Origin: Plectrocnemia conspersa
Lineage: Eukaryota; Arthropoda; Insecta; Trichoptera; Polycentropodidae
Reading direction: 5' to 3'
Length of the DNA stretch: 64,000 nucleotides
NCBI GenBank assembly: GCA_009617715.1
Contig: VTFK01000077.1
Coordinates: 1 to 64,000, forward strand
This document shows positions 13,300 through 25,519 of the stretch, in pieces (the stretch's first letter is position 1; each line of letters starts with the position of its first letter). A program made the position numbers and the translations under genes. The notes under the pieces were generated by a model. The model worked only from the letters and a program-made list of their open reading frames with translations, ran no database searches and had not been told where the DNA came from.

Positions 13300-14165
13300 A
13301 TATTCATATTTAATTATTTTTTTATTACTATATATGTATTATTTTGTGTATTGTAATAATACTATTTTGTTTTTTGACCAATGATGGTCTTAATTTGAAA
13401 TGCATACATATGTATATTACATATTAAATTCAAATAAGCAATTTACTATCCATTTGCTAAAAAAACATTATTAAACTCTGGTGCCCTTTTTTGGTGCAAT
13501 TTTAATCATAAAAATCATTTTAAAACAATTTAACAATTATTTTTTTAAACGGTAATTTTACAAACATATCATTATATACAATAAATGCTGGTTTATAAAA
13601 ATAATATAATAATATTCTTCTTATGATTACATTTTTAGATGAAAAACTAAAAATCTCTTACAATTTAATGTGAAGAAAATACAATGAATTTAGTGCTAAA
13701 TGAAATACATTTATCTGACAATCTGGAAACATCGATATGTGTTCTTATGTAAATAGGCATTTTATGCTAATATTTAAATTTAATGTTGTTTTTATCATAG
13801 GCTTTTAATGCACTAAATAAATGGGTTATTGTTTTATGCGAAACATTTTTATAGTATTTTCTGGTATGAAAATTAGTATAAAAATGTGTTTTATATAATT
13901 ATTTTATAGCTTTGTTATGGATGATTAGGAACGCAGTGGAAAAAAATATTTTTACTATTGTTACTCGGCACTGTTTAGGCAAATTTTATGATGGGTCTGA
14001 TCAATTTTTTGTGTATTAAGATTTATTTTTTTGTGGTAAGCGAGCTCTTTCTTTTAAATGTTGGTCAAGGGGCCGCAATGGTGGCAAGTGCTTAAGATAA
14101 AAGTTCCAGAATGATTCTGGTTAATTTTAACTTTTAACCTCTCGAAATATTAATTTGAATTTTGG
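13300..14165. other. AT-rich gene-free stretch
   Basis: No feature recognised. It may include unrecognisable remains of the flanking RT relics. Confidence 0.5.
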
Positions 14166-14174
14166 AAAATTTTT

Positions 14175-14525
14175 TAGATTTTTTTGCTATTAGTTTCAGA
14201 CGTACGTCTTCGTTGTAGGATTCTTGTCGGATGAATTTTAGCGGTTTTCTGAATGGTTGGGAAATACCCGAAAGATAGTTAGGCGTTAAAGATGTATGTT
14301 AAGTAATAAATGCAAATTTTAGGATGGTGTTATCTATTATGTCAATTCCAGGATATTTTTATTTTTCATGTTTTTAATGACATTTAAAATTTCCCGTAAG
14401 CTTATTATGCAATTTAAATCCTTCTTTACCGCGGATGCTTCTATTTTTATTATTGATCTATTTACTTTGTTTTTAGTTTTAGAGTGATTTCGTACCATAC
14501 ATAAAAAGCGTCAGTTCTAAAATGT
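14175..14525 (-). mobile_element. jockey-like retrotransposon relic (N-terminal RT region)
   Basis: The minus strand reads VIKNMKNKN, then PGIDII after a frameshift, then LTYIFNA-stop-LSFGYFPTIQKTAKIH. This follows the conserved jockey-type order: LKxxKxPGxD, LxxIFNACLxxGYFPxxWKxAKI. The stretch is homologous at DNA level to 31,270-31,575, in the same orientation, so both derive from one family. Stops and frameshifts mark it as defunct. The catalytic core is missing here. Confidence 0.8.
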
Positions 14526-14819
14526 GTTTATTGAATTTAAGCTTGGTGCTGTGCTCGCGGAAAATATAGTCTACCCAGATAAACTGATGTAACTTGTGCT
14601 CTTACAGATTTACGTCTGTCAATGTGTTTTATATAAAGAAATAGTTTTATTATAAATTATTAAATACCTAATTTCATGTATTGCCACTAATCGCAATGCA
14701 CAAAAAACATTAATTTCTTATATGCTTTTAAATACATAATATTTTGTGCAAAAATATTATTTTCTCTAAGAAAATTGATTCAGATTTTATGTAATGTCGG
14801 AAAATTATGGACCTTCTCG

Positions 14820-15270
14820 TGTCTACGTATAAATTTATATACACATCCACCGCCGCCCGTCACCGTAAGGGTTAAGGGTAATAACACGACGAAACTCGAC
14901 CGTGGTTGTAGTCGGATGGCGTCTGGCAGCCGAGATTGGGTGAAGGTACACCGTGTACCCCGGCAAACCTCGGGGGCGGGGGCTCGAGTAAACAACTTGA
15001 CATTTTAGTATGTTATTAAACTTGTCATTAGCATTCTGCGGAGGCTGCTCCTACGCCGTTGGAAACTGGCTAGGGTGCTCTTCGACGCGGAACGCTATTG
15101 TTTCAAAAGCAAAGGAAAGAAGGGCAAAAGTAAATTTCGCACACGTTCTGCGCATAATTCTCGTACAGATGGCTGAATTGGGGTGAAACCGGACGAGTTG
15201 ACCGCGAAAACCGCGTAGACGGAATGACCGAACGCGGGTTGAACCGCGACGACCGACGAGCAGTTAAAAA
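14820..15270. promoter_or_regulatory. CG-rich non-coding island
   Basis: A block markedly richer in G+C, including CCACCGCCGCCCG and a GGGGGCGGGGG run near 14,970. Short open frames occur on both strands (14,775-15,008 plus; 14,780-14,995 and 15,103-15,294 minus), but they are mutual shadows without recognisable domains. Candidate regulatory or otherwise constrained DNA. Confidence 0.3.
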
Positions 15271-15299
15271 ATTAACTGTTTTGTAATGGTACAAATGTT

Positions 15300-16470
15300 T
15301 ATTTTAGGGAAAATAAATTTGTCATTTTAAATAAAATTTATAAAAAATATAAAGATATAGTATACGTAAGGGAAAAAATACTTTTAGTTTAAACTAAACA
15401 TTGAAAAAAATAGTTGGAGTCATACTGAAAATGGTATGATCCAATCTATTGAAAAGGACAAGCTTCTTTCAGATCTAGATATTATAAATAAGTTCGTGGA
15501 ATTGAGGTGAATAAAATGGCATGAATAAAATAAATTATCTATTTAAAACATAAAAGCAGCATATTGGTTTAATATGTCCATACTTTTTATTTTCTCCCTG
15601 TAGTTTATAATCAAAATAGGTACTGTATATGTTTAATTTACAGAAAATTACAGTTATTCTTGAATCCTAATTATATTACTATTGTACCAATTACTGGGAA
15701 TTGTGTTTATTTCCTTAATCACACAGGTTCTCTCATTACTGGTTACTTCCTGGAAGTAATTTTTTAGTATCCTAATCCAATTCTCTTCATAGCGGTTGAA
15801 AATGTATTTTTATTTTCGTATAATATTATTTAACTATTAACATATTTTTACAAGTAAATAAATTATAATACAAAGCTAATGCATATAATTTTTATTAAGA
15901 ATTATATTTAAAAGTAATATTTCCTTATCAATTAATCCGTATTAATCTGTGACGATCTTTGCTTTCTATAAGGCATTTTTTGAAGAATTATTAGATATTT
16001 CTGGTATGCAAAAAATTGACTGCGGATCTCACTCTTAAGTAAAGAAAAAATGTAATTTCTATAAATTTATTCTTCATCTAATAAATGGTTTAATTCTGAA
16101 TTAGCTATAATTTTGTTGATATAAAAACTGAAATTGTTTTATTTCCTGCTGTAAAACAAATGGAAAAGTGACTGCTTTGGAAGCAAAAAATTAGGAGTGA
16201 ATTCAATATTTTATAATAAAAATGTAACAACCCGATATACATGTTTTTTGACTTGAGTAATAACGTAGTTCCTTCTCTCAACTGTCAATATTTACGATAA
16301 TAAATGGACGTAGATGAACAATATATCAACATGATTGTACAAAAAATGTTTCATCCTCGTCTCCCACATTTAACCAATATGCATCTCCCGCACACAAAAT
16401 GATTTTTTTGCATATGTATTGTATTAAATAAATACCAAAATATATTTCAAATTACGCGGAAATGATTAAG
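15300..16470. other. AT-rich gene-free stretch
   Basis: Nothing recognised apart from a 17-bp imperfect palindrome (TTACTTCC T GGAAGTAA) at 15,743-15,759. Confidence 0.5.
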
Positions 16471-16484
16471 TCAATATTAATTAA

Positions 16485-16591
16485 TGCCTAGTTTACACTT
16501 GCATAGCCACACGATTTGCTACTCGATCAAGACCGATTTACTGCAATAAATGTTTAGATCGGTTGAGTACTCGGCAGATGTAAACAAGGGA
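16485..16591. mobile_element. 107-bp TTAA-flanked MITE
   Basis: The element is flanked on both sides by TTAA (16,481-16,484 and 16,592-16,595). Its terminal inverted repeats are TGCCTAGTTTACACTTGC on the left and TCCCTTGTTTACATCTGC on the right after reverse complementing. A TTAA target and CCC-like termini are typical of piggyBac-type non-autonomous elements. It is too short to encode protein. The class is inferred from target and termini. Confidence 0.65.
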
Positions 16592-16635
16592 TTAATACGT
16601 AAATAAGAAATACGTGAATCATGAGAATAATTGAG

Positions 16636-16643
16636 TGACGTCA
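16636..16643. promoter_or_regulatory. CRE-like TGACGTCA palindrome
   Basis: Perfect 8-bp CREB/ATF consensus, 45 bases to the right of the TTAA-flanked MITE. Another copy is at 44,574-44,581. A single site has little weight alone. Confidence 0.2.
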
Positions 16644-17290
16644 TGAAATATTAATATTAGCGAAACAAGGAAAAAGCTTTCTAATCATAGCTAAATGTTA
16701 TATTTACAAGCCATAGATAAGAGTCTTATATTATTAAAATGGCGAAACAATTATTTAGTAATCAAATTTTACTACTTATAAAATTCCCTGTATGCACATT
16801 GTCATGACAAAAGTCATTCGAAGTGTAAATCGAGAATGATAACATAAAATCAATGCCGTATCACTGACTATAAGTCTTTCAAATCCAGACAACTTTTTGG
16901 TTACAAATGTTATTGGTGATTTCATATAACACAAGAGCCGGATGTCCATATGCATCGTGTCTCACTACTTCTTCGAATTTTCGTTAACGGTCTATATTGA
17001 GCTATATATTTAATAATGCATACACTTGTAAATGCCAATGTTTGTAGCTAGGGACGATATATTTAACTAGTATATATATACATAGTTTTACTAATTCAGC
17101 CAGTTGAAATGATTAATTTAATTTACAATTTTAATTCAATTGATTTATTTTATTTACAATTTTACTGCTCAGTATCAGTAACATTGTGTTTGTTCACATA
17201 CGGATGATTTGGTGCGCGTATTTCATGATGAGAGATTTACAAAATTATGACATCAACATGTTCGATAGAATACTATAATATTTAAAATAA

Positions 17291-17415
17291 ATTAAACCAA
17301 ACCGAAGCCTAATCTATACGAATTGAGCTAATAAAAGCTCAAAAAAAAATTGGATTTGGTTAATTCGTTTAGGTTAGGTTTTGGTTTAAACAGCAAATAG
17401 ACGTTTCGCGACTGA
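17291..17415. mobile_element. foldback MITE copy (family also at 58.2 and 58.5 kb)
   Basis: The inverted arms read TTAAACCAAACCGAAGCCTA on the left and the complement of TTAGGTTAGGTTTTGGTTTAA on the right. These are followed by CAGCAAATAGACGTTTCGCG, which is the inverse of the left end of the copy at 58,491. The internal words GGATTTGGTTAATTCGTT and the right flank ACTAGTAAAAATATAAT recur at 58.2-58.4 kb. No coding capacity. Confidence 0.7.
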
Positions 17416-18109
17416 AAATTTTGTTTTAATGATAGTTTAGAACAGCATATAATTTTACTAAAAACATATTTTTACTAGTAAAAATATAATAGCTTTTACT
17501 TTGGTTTTTATAAATTATTTTAATAAAATTTGTATTACATTTTTTTTAACGTAACTTCCTAATCTCTATATTTGTTTATATATATATTAAAATTTACCAT
17601 TATAAAAATGAAGCTAGTTGCGTTTTTAACAAGCTCAAAATCTCTACTTAGTAATCACTGCTCTATGTATATAAGCGATGCATACATATATTTTCTATTC
17701 AACGTTAACTCATTAAGAAGATAATTACAAACGTTTCGCAGAAATATATATAGCATAAGTAGTCTTAATGGCACTTCCTTCTTAAACAAATTGAAGTTAA
17801 TCCAGTTACCAAAGTTTAACAATGTTTTATGGCATCTCAGGACTTTGCAAAATGGCATTTCTAATGTATAGGTATTTCGGGCAAGTTTGACGACAAATTG
17901 TTTCTCCAAAGAACACAACTATTACACAATTAATATACAAGGCAAAAAACGACATAGCCAAAGCGGTTAAGCCCTTTTTGATAATGTACATTTTTTTTAA
18001 TACTTGAAACAACCGCGGCGTCGTTATGTCTCTTGTACGTGACATAATTGTAATAATGCCATAAATTCGCATTAAGCCCTGTGCGAAAAACTCTTGGCCC
18101 TCGGTTGTT

Positions 18110-18430
18110 ATACACCAGCGCTAGCTATTTTGCCCCGTTGTATACAAATGAAAACAGAAGCATATATTCACATTATATCCACGTCCCCGGGGGTGCATAC
18201 GCGTTGGTAATTTTTTACGAAACGACCGCGATGATCCCCCTTAATCTAGCGTTATGAAATATTGTGATTATCAGCATAAATCACGTGGATCGTTAATATG
18301 TTTACCGATTTTTTAAAACTTTTTTTTATAACGCGCAGGTAAAAATTATCGAATATGCGCGCGTTTCAAAATTCCGGTTAACCCTTTAAGCTCGAGGGCT
18401 TTGTCGGATGAATTAGCTGAAATGTGTGTA
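18110..18430. promoter_or_regulatory. CG-richer non-coding island
   Basis: Includes CCCCGGGGG, CGCGTTGG, GCGCGCG and GAACGACCGCG words in otherwise AT-rich DNA. No coding signature. Function unknown. Confidence 0.25.
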
Positions 18431-18439
18431 CGTACATAA

Positions 18440-20250
18440 ACGCGGTTTAGTATAACATTTTATGATAACAATGCGTCGTTTTATACGTGTGTATATTTAA
18501 TTTTTAAACATATTTTAATAATTAGCAAAATAAGTTATTAAATTAGGCTTGTGTATTGTTATGTTAATAATTAACGTACATTGAGACTTTGCGCTATAAT
18601 TTAAAATTAGTTATATACCAATTTTAATAATGATAGTTATTATTAGCAATGGTATTTAACTTTCCATTTTGTATTTGCTAGTACGTATAACTAAAATTAT
18701 CATAAAATACAGTATTGTATATTTATGAAAAATATTGATCGAGTTTTATTTATTCTTTTACCAAACTATAAGTCCATCTGAGCTTTATAAAAATTGAAAT
18801 TTGCCTTTCCATATATGAACTTGATCAATTTCGGATTAAAATGCATCCTGAATTATTGACCCTAGATAGATACAAAAATAGTTTCGATAAGTATAATCTT
18901 TATTTATCTCGAAAAAAAAGAGCTCAGTACTTATTATTTTTACACATCTCTTATTTTTTTTATTTCAGTTTTGATAACATTAGGAAAGGAATAGATAGTG
19001 TATGTATTTGTTTTTTATAATTATTTATTTAGCTAATATATCTAATTGTTTATACAATAAAAAAATGAAGCAAAACATACATATAAAATATTATTAAAGA
19101 TAAACAGAATATAGAAAAATATTTTAATAATATAATTTATTTCTTAATGCACGAAGGTAATTCTTTATTTCATTGAGTAAACTGGCCGTACTCATTTTCT
19201 TACGCCTAACTATCCTTAAGATCTCTATATTTAGTATTAAATCTATATAATCTTTATTTCTTATTTATTACATATTATTTTTTAACTTATATAAATAAAA
19301 AACAATAATTTTCAATATTTTTTTAATATACAACCATCATTTATTCACAACTAATCTCATATTGATCTACTGAGCAGTCTTAAAATGTCATATTATGCTA
19401 CTTTATTAGCGCAAATACAATTAGACGTAAAACGGAAATCTTGTAAATGAAAATGAAATGTACATTTTATATAAATTATTCAACATTCAATATTGATCAC
19501 ATACTAAAAGTTATCACGTCGCTCAAATCAGAAGCCATTAAAAATTCAATTCAAACTTCGCCGCTTTTCCTCAGTGTTCGCCATGATACATTTTTGTTGA
19601 AATTTTGAAACAAACACAAAAAGCGAGTCTCCACGCCAAAAATAAGGTTATTTTTGTTGTATAGTATTCGTAGGCATTGCGAACGTGTCGCACATCCCAT
19701 CGACGGTAGACACTACAGACATGATTCAATTTCCGTTGGCAAAAAGGTGACGTTAACTTGTTTACCGCCCCCTGGCACTCTGTCATCCGACTCGGTTGAG
19801 TTTTCACACCCTCTGTTGACATTCCTATCAATCAGACGGTTGTTTGATTAATATCAATACAATCGGAACCATTACTGCCAGTCAACAATGCTAATATTTG
19901 CAGACGATTTTGCGAACCATATTCACAAGACGAACGAAGAAAAGGCACACACATTTCTAGTTCAAACAAAGCATCACAAAGAACGTATCATCATTCGATT
20001 TATTTGTGTAGTGTCAATCTCGAATACGTATATTTTCACCTATCTCTTGAGATATCGCCTATGCTGCAAGGCAGTTGAGTAGTAATCATGTTTTTATTAA
20101 AAAATTAAATGCGACATTCTTTAATCAAACTAAATTAACTAGAGCTTAAACGATTAAAAAAATACAATATAAGTTTCGAGATTACTTTTTAAAAATCAAC
20201 CTAGAACCCAAATAAATATTTTAAAATTTCCTTAGTACTGTTCACAAATT
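18440..20250. other. AT-rich gene-free stretch
   Basis: No gene or mobile element recognised. A modestly CG-richer patch at about 19,540-19,840 carries overlapping short frames on both strands that look like chance. Confidence 0.5.
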
Positions 20251-20258
20251 TGATTAGT

Positions 20259-20770
20259 TTGCTTCCGATATTTCGAAGCGTTCTCAAATATGGCTCCAAT
20301 GTTTGGAATGAAGATATTAATTTGATGTTTCAAATTCACTTTGCATCCAAATGATGCAATATATATATGTACTACTCAAATTTCTGTTTTCACTGCAATG
20401 AGCTGTGTAGCGCATAGTATTCATTGCCAAAATACTACTTGTGGGACAGAATTTAAATAAAATTTCTAAGTTTTCTACAACAGGGATTATGGATCGTATT
20501 CATATTTGTATCCCAGTGCCTTTTTGCTAAAATCGTTAGGATAAAATTCATTGTATTTTCGGTCCGCTAGATAAAATTTGCAGAGGTGATGATAACAACC
20601 CGTTAATGCTTGTGACTTTCACCTGCGAGTTTTCGAATGTCTAAGTGAGTCGTGATCGCGTTCTTAATTCTTCTTAATCAGCGCTTGAGAATGCTCCTCT
20701 TGCACAATCACGCATTCAAGCTTCTCAACGATGTTTTCTGCGACAGCTATGAGGAGCTGGAAAAAAAATT
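20259..20770 (+). mobile_element. non-LTR retrotransposon relic, C-terminal part of ORF2
   Basis: From 20,259 the plus strand reads FRSVLKYGSNVWN, matching the (V/F)RSxLEYGSxVWNP motif that follows the RT domain in jockey/R1/CR1-type ORF2 proteins. Further pieces in the expected order follow: DKICRGDDNNPLML near 20,570-20,610 (fits L(L/H)xGxIDxPxLL) and LLNDVFCDSYEEL near 20,730-20,760 (fits the LYNxxxxxxDIFxxSxxxF end). Stops and frameshifts break it into at least three frames. It is a 5'-truncated, inactive copy. Confidence 0.8.
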
Positions 20771-20779
20771 ATGTGCTTA

Positions 20780-22790
20780 TCTATTATAGATATGCATTTT
20801 TTTTTTTTCAAATAATAAATTGTATATTTGTATAATGGCCATTATGACGCACTAAGAAAAGTTTTCAAGTATCATGATAAATTAGTATAGTCAACCACCT
20901 TTAAAAAGCCTTTATTAATATTTTAAGAAATAATTAAAAGTTTCACTCTAATACAAATTTATATTGAAGTATTAAATACGTAATTCGAATGATTTATAAT
21001 ATTAAAATGTATTAGCATTTAAATGGAATTGTATATTAATTTATAAAAGATGATATTACTATTCTAAGAAATATTTAAATTTTCTACTCTTAATTAAAAT
21101 TTCTATTGAAATACAAGAGATCATATATTGTCTGCTAAAGTTTTAAATTTTGACTAAAAAACTTATGTATATTAAATTCTTTAATATAGCTATAGCTCAT
21201 AATTTAAATAGACGAACATAAAAATGGAATTCTTATGACTGATATTTTTTGTAATTATTTAGATTTTCTAGATCCTCCAAAAGATACATAAGTTCGATAA
21301 ACAACGCTATAATTCTCACAGTAATTTATAAAATAATTAAGACAATAAATTAAAAATCGATTAAAATATTAATAAAGAGTATAAAGAGTTACATATTGCA
21401 TTTTTAAGGCAAGAGTTAATGAAAGACTCAGGTTGATACATTTTAAAATGTGCGGACTCTGATAGAAAGTTTATAAATATTCGGGCGGTCCATAATGAGT
21501 TAAAATAGCATTTTCGTTTATTTATACATATATGTAAATTAACGAAAAGTTCCATTTGCATTAAAAAGAACGCGAAATAAATCTGGAATTACATATAAAA
21601 ACTGTGAATCATGCAAACCCAAAATCAGAATATTTATAGAATTTAATTATATTTTTTATATGACATATAATTAAATATTATATTTGTTTATGTTTATATC
21701 TCAAAGAAATTTGATTTAACTTTTACATATACACGAGTGTATATTGTGTATATTTATAAAACAAAAATCCATTAATAATTTCAGCACGAATTTTCAGCAT
21801 AAATCTGTTTGTATCCTCTGAGAAACCGCAGGGTTTTTCAATGCGTGGTCAGAAAACCACCTGTCTGACTAGCTCTTTGTGTGTTCTTATTTTTACAATA
21901 ATAACAGATCTTAATTTATTTATATTGTACTAAAATATTTTATTATGAGAAGCCACGACACCGCTATGCGTGCAAAAATCCGTTTGACGAACACTGATAT
22001 ATATTTATTATATATAATATGAACGCTTACAGTGTGGAATTGCATGTTTACGACCCTTGCGAGATTGTCACATTAAAAGAGCCATATTTTTAAATGAAAT
22101 ACATGAAAAACATTTTATGACATTCGAGTTACTTTCAAGTGCAACGCAAAATTACACGAAAAATAGCTGCTTAAAAATACTATGAATAGTAGTCGTGAAA
22201 CTTTTTTATATATTAATTTATGGTTAGTATAAATATTTATGAAATTATAGCTAGTCGGGATAATATTATTTTAATTCACTAAAGAAATATTTATAGCGTC
22301 ATAACATTTCCGTTATCAATGATATTTAATACATAACAATATTAGTTACGATTTATTATTTAAATTAATAGTTATGTAATATATAAATCATACATATGAT
22401 CATATGAGTTACCTGATCGCTATAGTTATTATAATAGTCGGATTAACTTACTGTATTACACAAATAGAGCAGTGAGATTTGTTTTCAAGGAAGTGTTTGC
22501 TTTAGTGGAGTTATATTAATTACGTTGGATACATACGCATATATTGTTAGGTTTAACTTTGTCATAGTTAGTTCATATAATTAGTAAATCGATTTATTTA
22601 GCATTTTAAATTGTTTATACTCGAACAGAGCAAATAAAACAGCCGACATTAGATTTTTAGGATATAGAATTACTATACATTCGAAAAGCTTCTTATTTTA
22701 ATTTTATATTTTTGTGTTTTTATATCAAGTTAAAATAAATTTAATTATTGATGAATACTAAACACTAACTATATAAACTAAGACTTTCTT
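20780..22790. other. AT-rich gene-free stretch
   Basis: Nothing recognised. A small less AT-rich patch lies at about 21,950-22,075. Confidence 0.5.
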
Positions 22791-22809
22791 AAATGTATTC
22801 TATAAATAG

Positions 22810-22985
22810 TTAATGTTGACTGATTTGATTGCAAAAGTTCATGGAATTGTAACAAAATATGTCTAATGGTGTGAGATCATAAGGAATAGGATTTGGCAAA
22901 AAAATTATGAATATATTGAGGTCTTAAATTAGGTAAATGAGTATTTTTAATGGTTGCCCGTTTGACATTGATTTTTCACCTATCA
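22810..22985 (-). mobile_element. mariner-like transposase relic (second and third catalytic positions)
   Basis: The minus strand reads SNGQPLKILIYLI, a stop, and then PNPIPYDLTPLDIF. These align with the mariner motifs DNARPH and HPPYSPDLxPxDYxxF. The distance from the first to the last catalytic position is about 33 residues, close to the D34D spacing of mariner. The first of these aspartates is replaced by serine and a stop interrupts the segment. Only about 60 codons are recognisable, so the call rests on motif order and spacing. Confidence 0.6.
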
Positions 22986-22999
22986 GCGTATTTTTGAGA

Positions 23000-23315
23000 T
23001 CAGCACTTATCCTATTAAGATTTTTTTTCAATAAAAAAATATTGTACAATAAAAATGAATGATCAGAAACGCTTTATGCGTTTTAATATTCCATTTCATA
23101 TATGTACATCATTATTTTAAAGTTTAAATGAAAAAAAATTGCATCTATTAGAAATAAACTGGAATCGTTTAACTGAAACTATATGTTTAAAGTACAACTC
23201 GTCAAAATCTGATCGACTTTCGGAAATTGCAGAATTTGTTGTTGCTTATTTTATATATAGAAAAAAACTTTTTTATCCGAATCCAATACCCAGTCCCACA
23301 CTTTCAAAGAAACCA
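23000..23315. other. AT-rich gene-free stretch
   Basis: Nothing recognised. Confidence 0.5.
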
Positions 23316-23319
23316 AAAC

Positions 23320-23770
23320 CGAACCGAATTGCAAAGGGCACGCTCGCGCTCCCAAATTATTCATCAAAGGCGAACTTTTCCACTGTGTGTAAGTAGGTAG
23401 GTAGGTAGGTACAGTACGTTTCAAAAACAATCGGCAGTCTTGTCACAAACAGGCACGCGTGTAAATTTTATTAGGGCGTGGCCCAAGTCGAAGGCAAAAG
23501 GCGAATCCCAATTAGCGGGCGGCAGGTGTTTCCACCGAAAAGGCGAAAGCTCGGCAAGGCAAAAGCTCGTTTCGATTTTCAGCACACGCATAATTTCCTA
23601 CGGACCGAATCGAACACGAAAGCTCTTTCTCTCTCCAGTTGTGTTGTGTGTGTGTTGCCCGTTTTCCATTTCCACGCACCATTGTCTCTCGGCTCGGATG
23701 AGCTAATGCGAATTTCATCCGTTTTGTCCCGGTCCCCGATCGAGATTTCGCGTTTCCCGTGAAACTAAAT
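23320..23770. promoter_or_regulatory. CG-richer non-coding island with (GTAG)n microsatellite
   Basis: A (GTAG)n run at 23,393-23,410 is followed by a CG-rich block. Three overlapping 68-94-codon frames cover it on both strands, none with a family signature. This is typical of stop-poor CG-rich DNA rather than genes. Candidate constrained or regulatory element. Confidence 0.3.
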
Positions 23771-24030
23771 GACGGATGGTCACCGTTTTCAAAATATCAA
23801 TGAAGATTTGGGTTTGATTATGATGGATTCACTAGACGTTAAGAAGTAAATATTTAAATCAAAATTGATTAAATATATTTTTAGCTACTGTTTTTATAAT
23901 ATATTTTTTTAGTATTATTTATTCGGGAACTATTCTGAATTTATTGTTAGTTAAATAGCCTCAGTCTTCTAGTCTGGGTTTTTTTAAGATAACGTTTGTT
24001 GTAATTATTATTATTTAATTCAATGTGCAG

Positions 24031-24177
24031 CAATTGATTATTGTCCGTTGGCCCCAGGCGTTTCTGCATTCCGAAAATCTAGCTGGACCAGAGGATGCGA
24101 AGAGAGAAGCGTTGGCTTCTGCGATTTTCGCTGATCTGAAGTTGAATCGACCTTTTTCTTGTTGTATTCCAAGTTAG
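24031..24177 (+). other. uncertain short open stretch, possible exon fragment
   Basis: After a CAG at 24,028-24,030, the plus strand stays open for 48 codons in less AT-rich DNA before TAG at 24,175. The predicted peptide includes AGPEDAKREALASAIFADLK. There is no ATG at its start and no pyrimidine-rich acceptor tract. It matches no family I recognise. It could be chance, a transposon fragment or a small exon. Confidence 0.15.
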
Positions 24178-24179
24178 AG

Positions 24180-25160
24180 AGCTCTTATAATTCGAATGTC
24201 TTGAACGTTTTAATGTTTAAGCGTAAACGCCAGTAGAAAATGTCTGAGAAAATCTCAGGCTAAGTGTTTGCAAGGAAATTATTAGTGTCTAAGAGAATGT
24301 CTTCAGTCGAAGCGACAGAGGTGAAATGATTATTAGTTGCCTGTGTTCTCGTATTTATATCCATGGCCCCCTTCTAGAGGATTTTGTTGTCCGTCGATTG
24401 GCAATTTTTTTTAACAGTTTTTGCGTTACCTTTTTGAAAGGCGACTGATATTTTAATTATTTTTGATTAATTTTTTTATCTGAAGTAAGAATTTGAAGAG
24501 CAAAATTTACTCAATATTATTAAGTGTTGCTCATCTATTCAATAAATAAATTTAAATTACCCACACCTTTTGCGAATAATAGTAAAAAGTCAATAGCTTC
24601 TCAAATATAAAGAAATGTTTATTATATTAAAAAAAAAATTTCAAATAACCGCATTAAAATAATAAAATAAAATAAATGTTTGAAATGTATAGTTTTCTTT
24701 GGTATATATAGTAAAATTAAATAACGGTTAAATAATTTATTTCAAACACTTTTTATTTTTTACTTCAATTTGTTGATCTCATGTTTTACATCTTATCCAA
24801 ATAAGGTTGAATCTCTATAAGTTTTTATTATCTCTAGAAGTGTATTTTCTTAAAGTACTATCTTAAAAAATTTTTTTTTTTCTATTTTCTCTATAATATT
24901 TATATATTTCTTAATATAAAAATAAAATTTGTTCATGGTCGTTCAAAGAAATAGTTTCATATTACTGCTTTATCAGACAAAACATCTGAAACTTTCAGAG
25001 CACGATAATCGCCAAATATTGGAACAGAAGCGAAACTTTTATAAAAATATAAAAAATATAATTTGCTATGGAGGTTTCAACCACCTGAAAAAATTATTAT
25101 AATTTAGAGTTCACTTTAACGACCACATTCTAACAAATGAAAAGAGAGATCAACCCGTAT
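24180..25160. other. AT-rich gene-free stretch
   Basis: Nothing recognised. Confidence 0.5.
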
Positions 25161-25165
25161 CGATA

Positions 25166-25511
25166 GTCTAGAGCAGGGGTTCCCAACCCCGTGCCCGCGG
25201 GCGCCATGGCGCCCGCGGACCGATTTGTGTGCGCCCGCCACTATTCGACCGCAATAGAATTTTTTTCCCAAGCACTAATTAAAATTTTTAATTATTTTTA
25301 ATTATTTGTTAAGCTTCTACTACACTCTCTCGAAGTTATCCGAACCGAAGCTACAACTGAAATCGGCCGAGATCGCTGACTTTTTTCCGATTATAGCTCC
25401 TGTAAGTGGCAAAAAAAAGAATCTTTGACGAGTCAGGTGGTGCCCGCCGCCCTACCGATATTGTAAAATGCGCTCTAGGATACAAAAAGGTTGGGAACCC
25501 CTGGTCTAGAG
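25166..25511. mobile_element. hAT-superfamily MITE with perfect 8-bp target duplications
   Basis: The element proper is 25,174-25,503 (330 bases). Its terminal inverted repeats are perfect over 15 bases (CAGGGGTTCCCAACC). It is flanked by identical 8-bp duplications GTCTAGAG (25,166-25,173 and 25,504-25,511), the hallmark of hAT insertion. Just inside the left end lies a GC-rich perfect palindrome of 24 bases centred near 25,206. There is no coding capacity, so mobilisation would need a transposase in trans. Intact termini and duplications suggest a fairly recent insertion. Bases 25,316-25,370 resemble the TAA-flanked MITE of 42.5 and 50.4 kb. Confidence 0.92.
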
Positions 25512-25519
25512 AGATCTAG

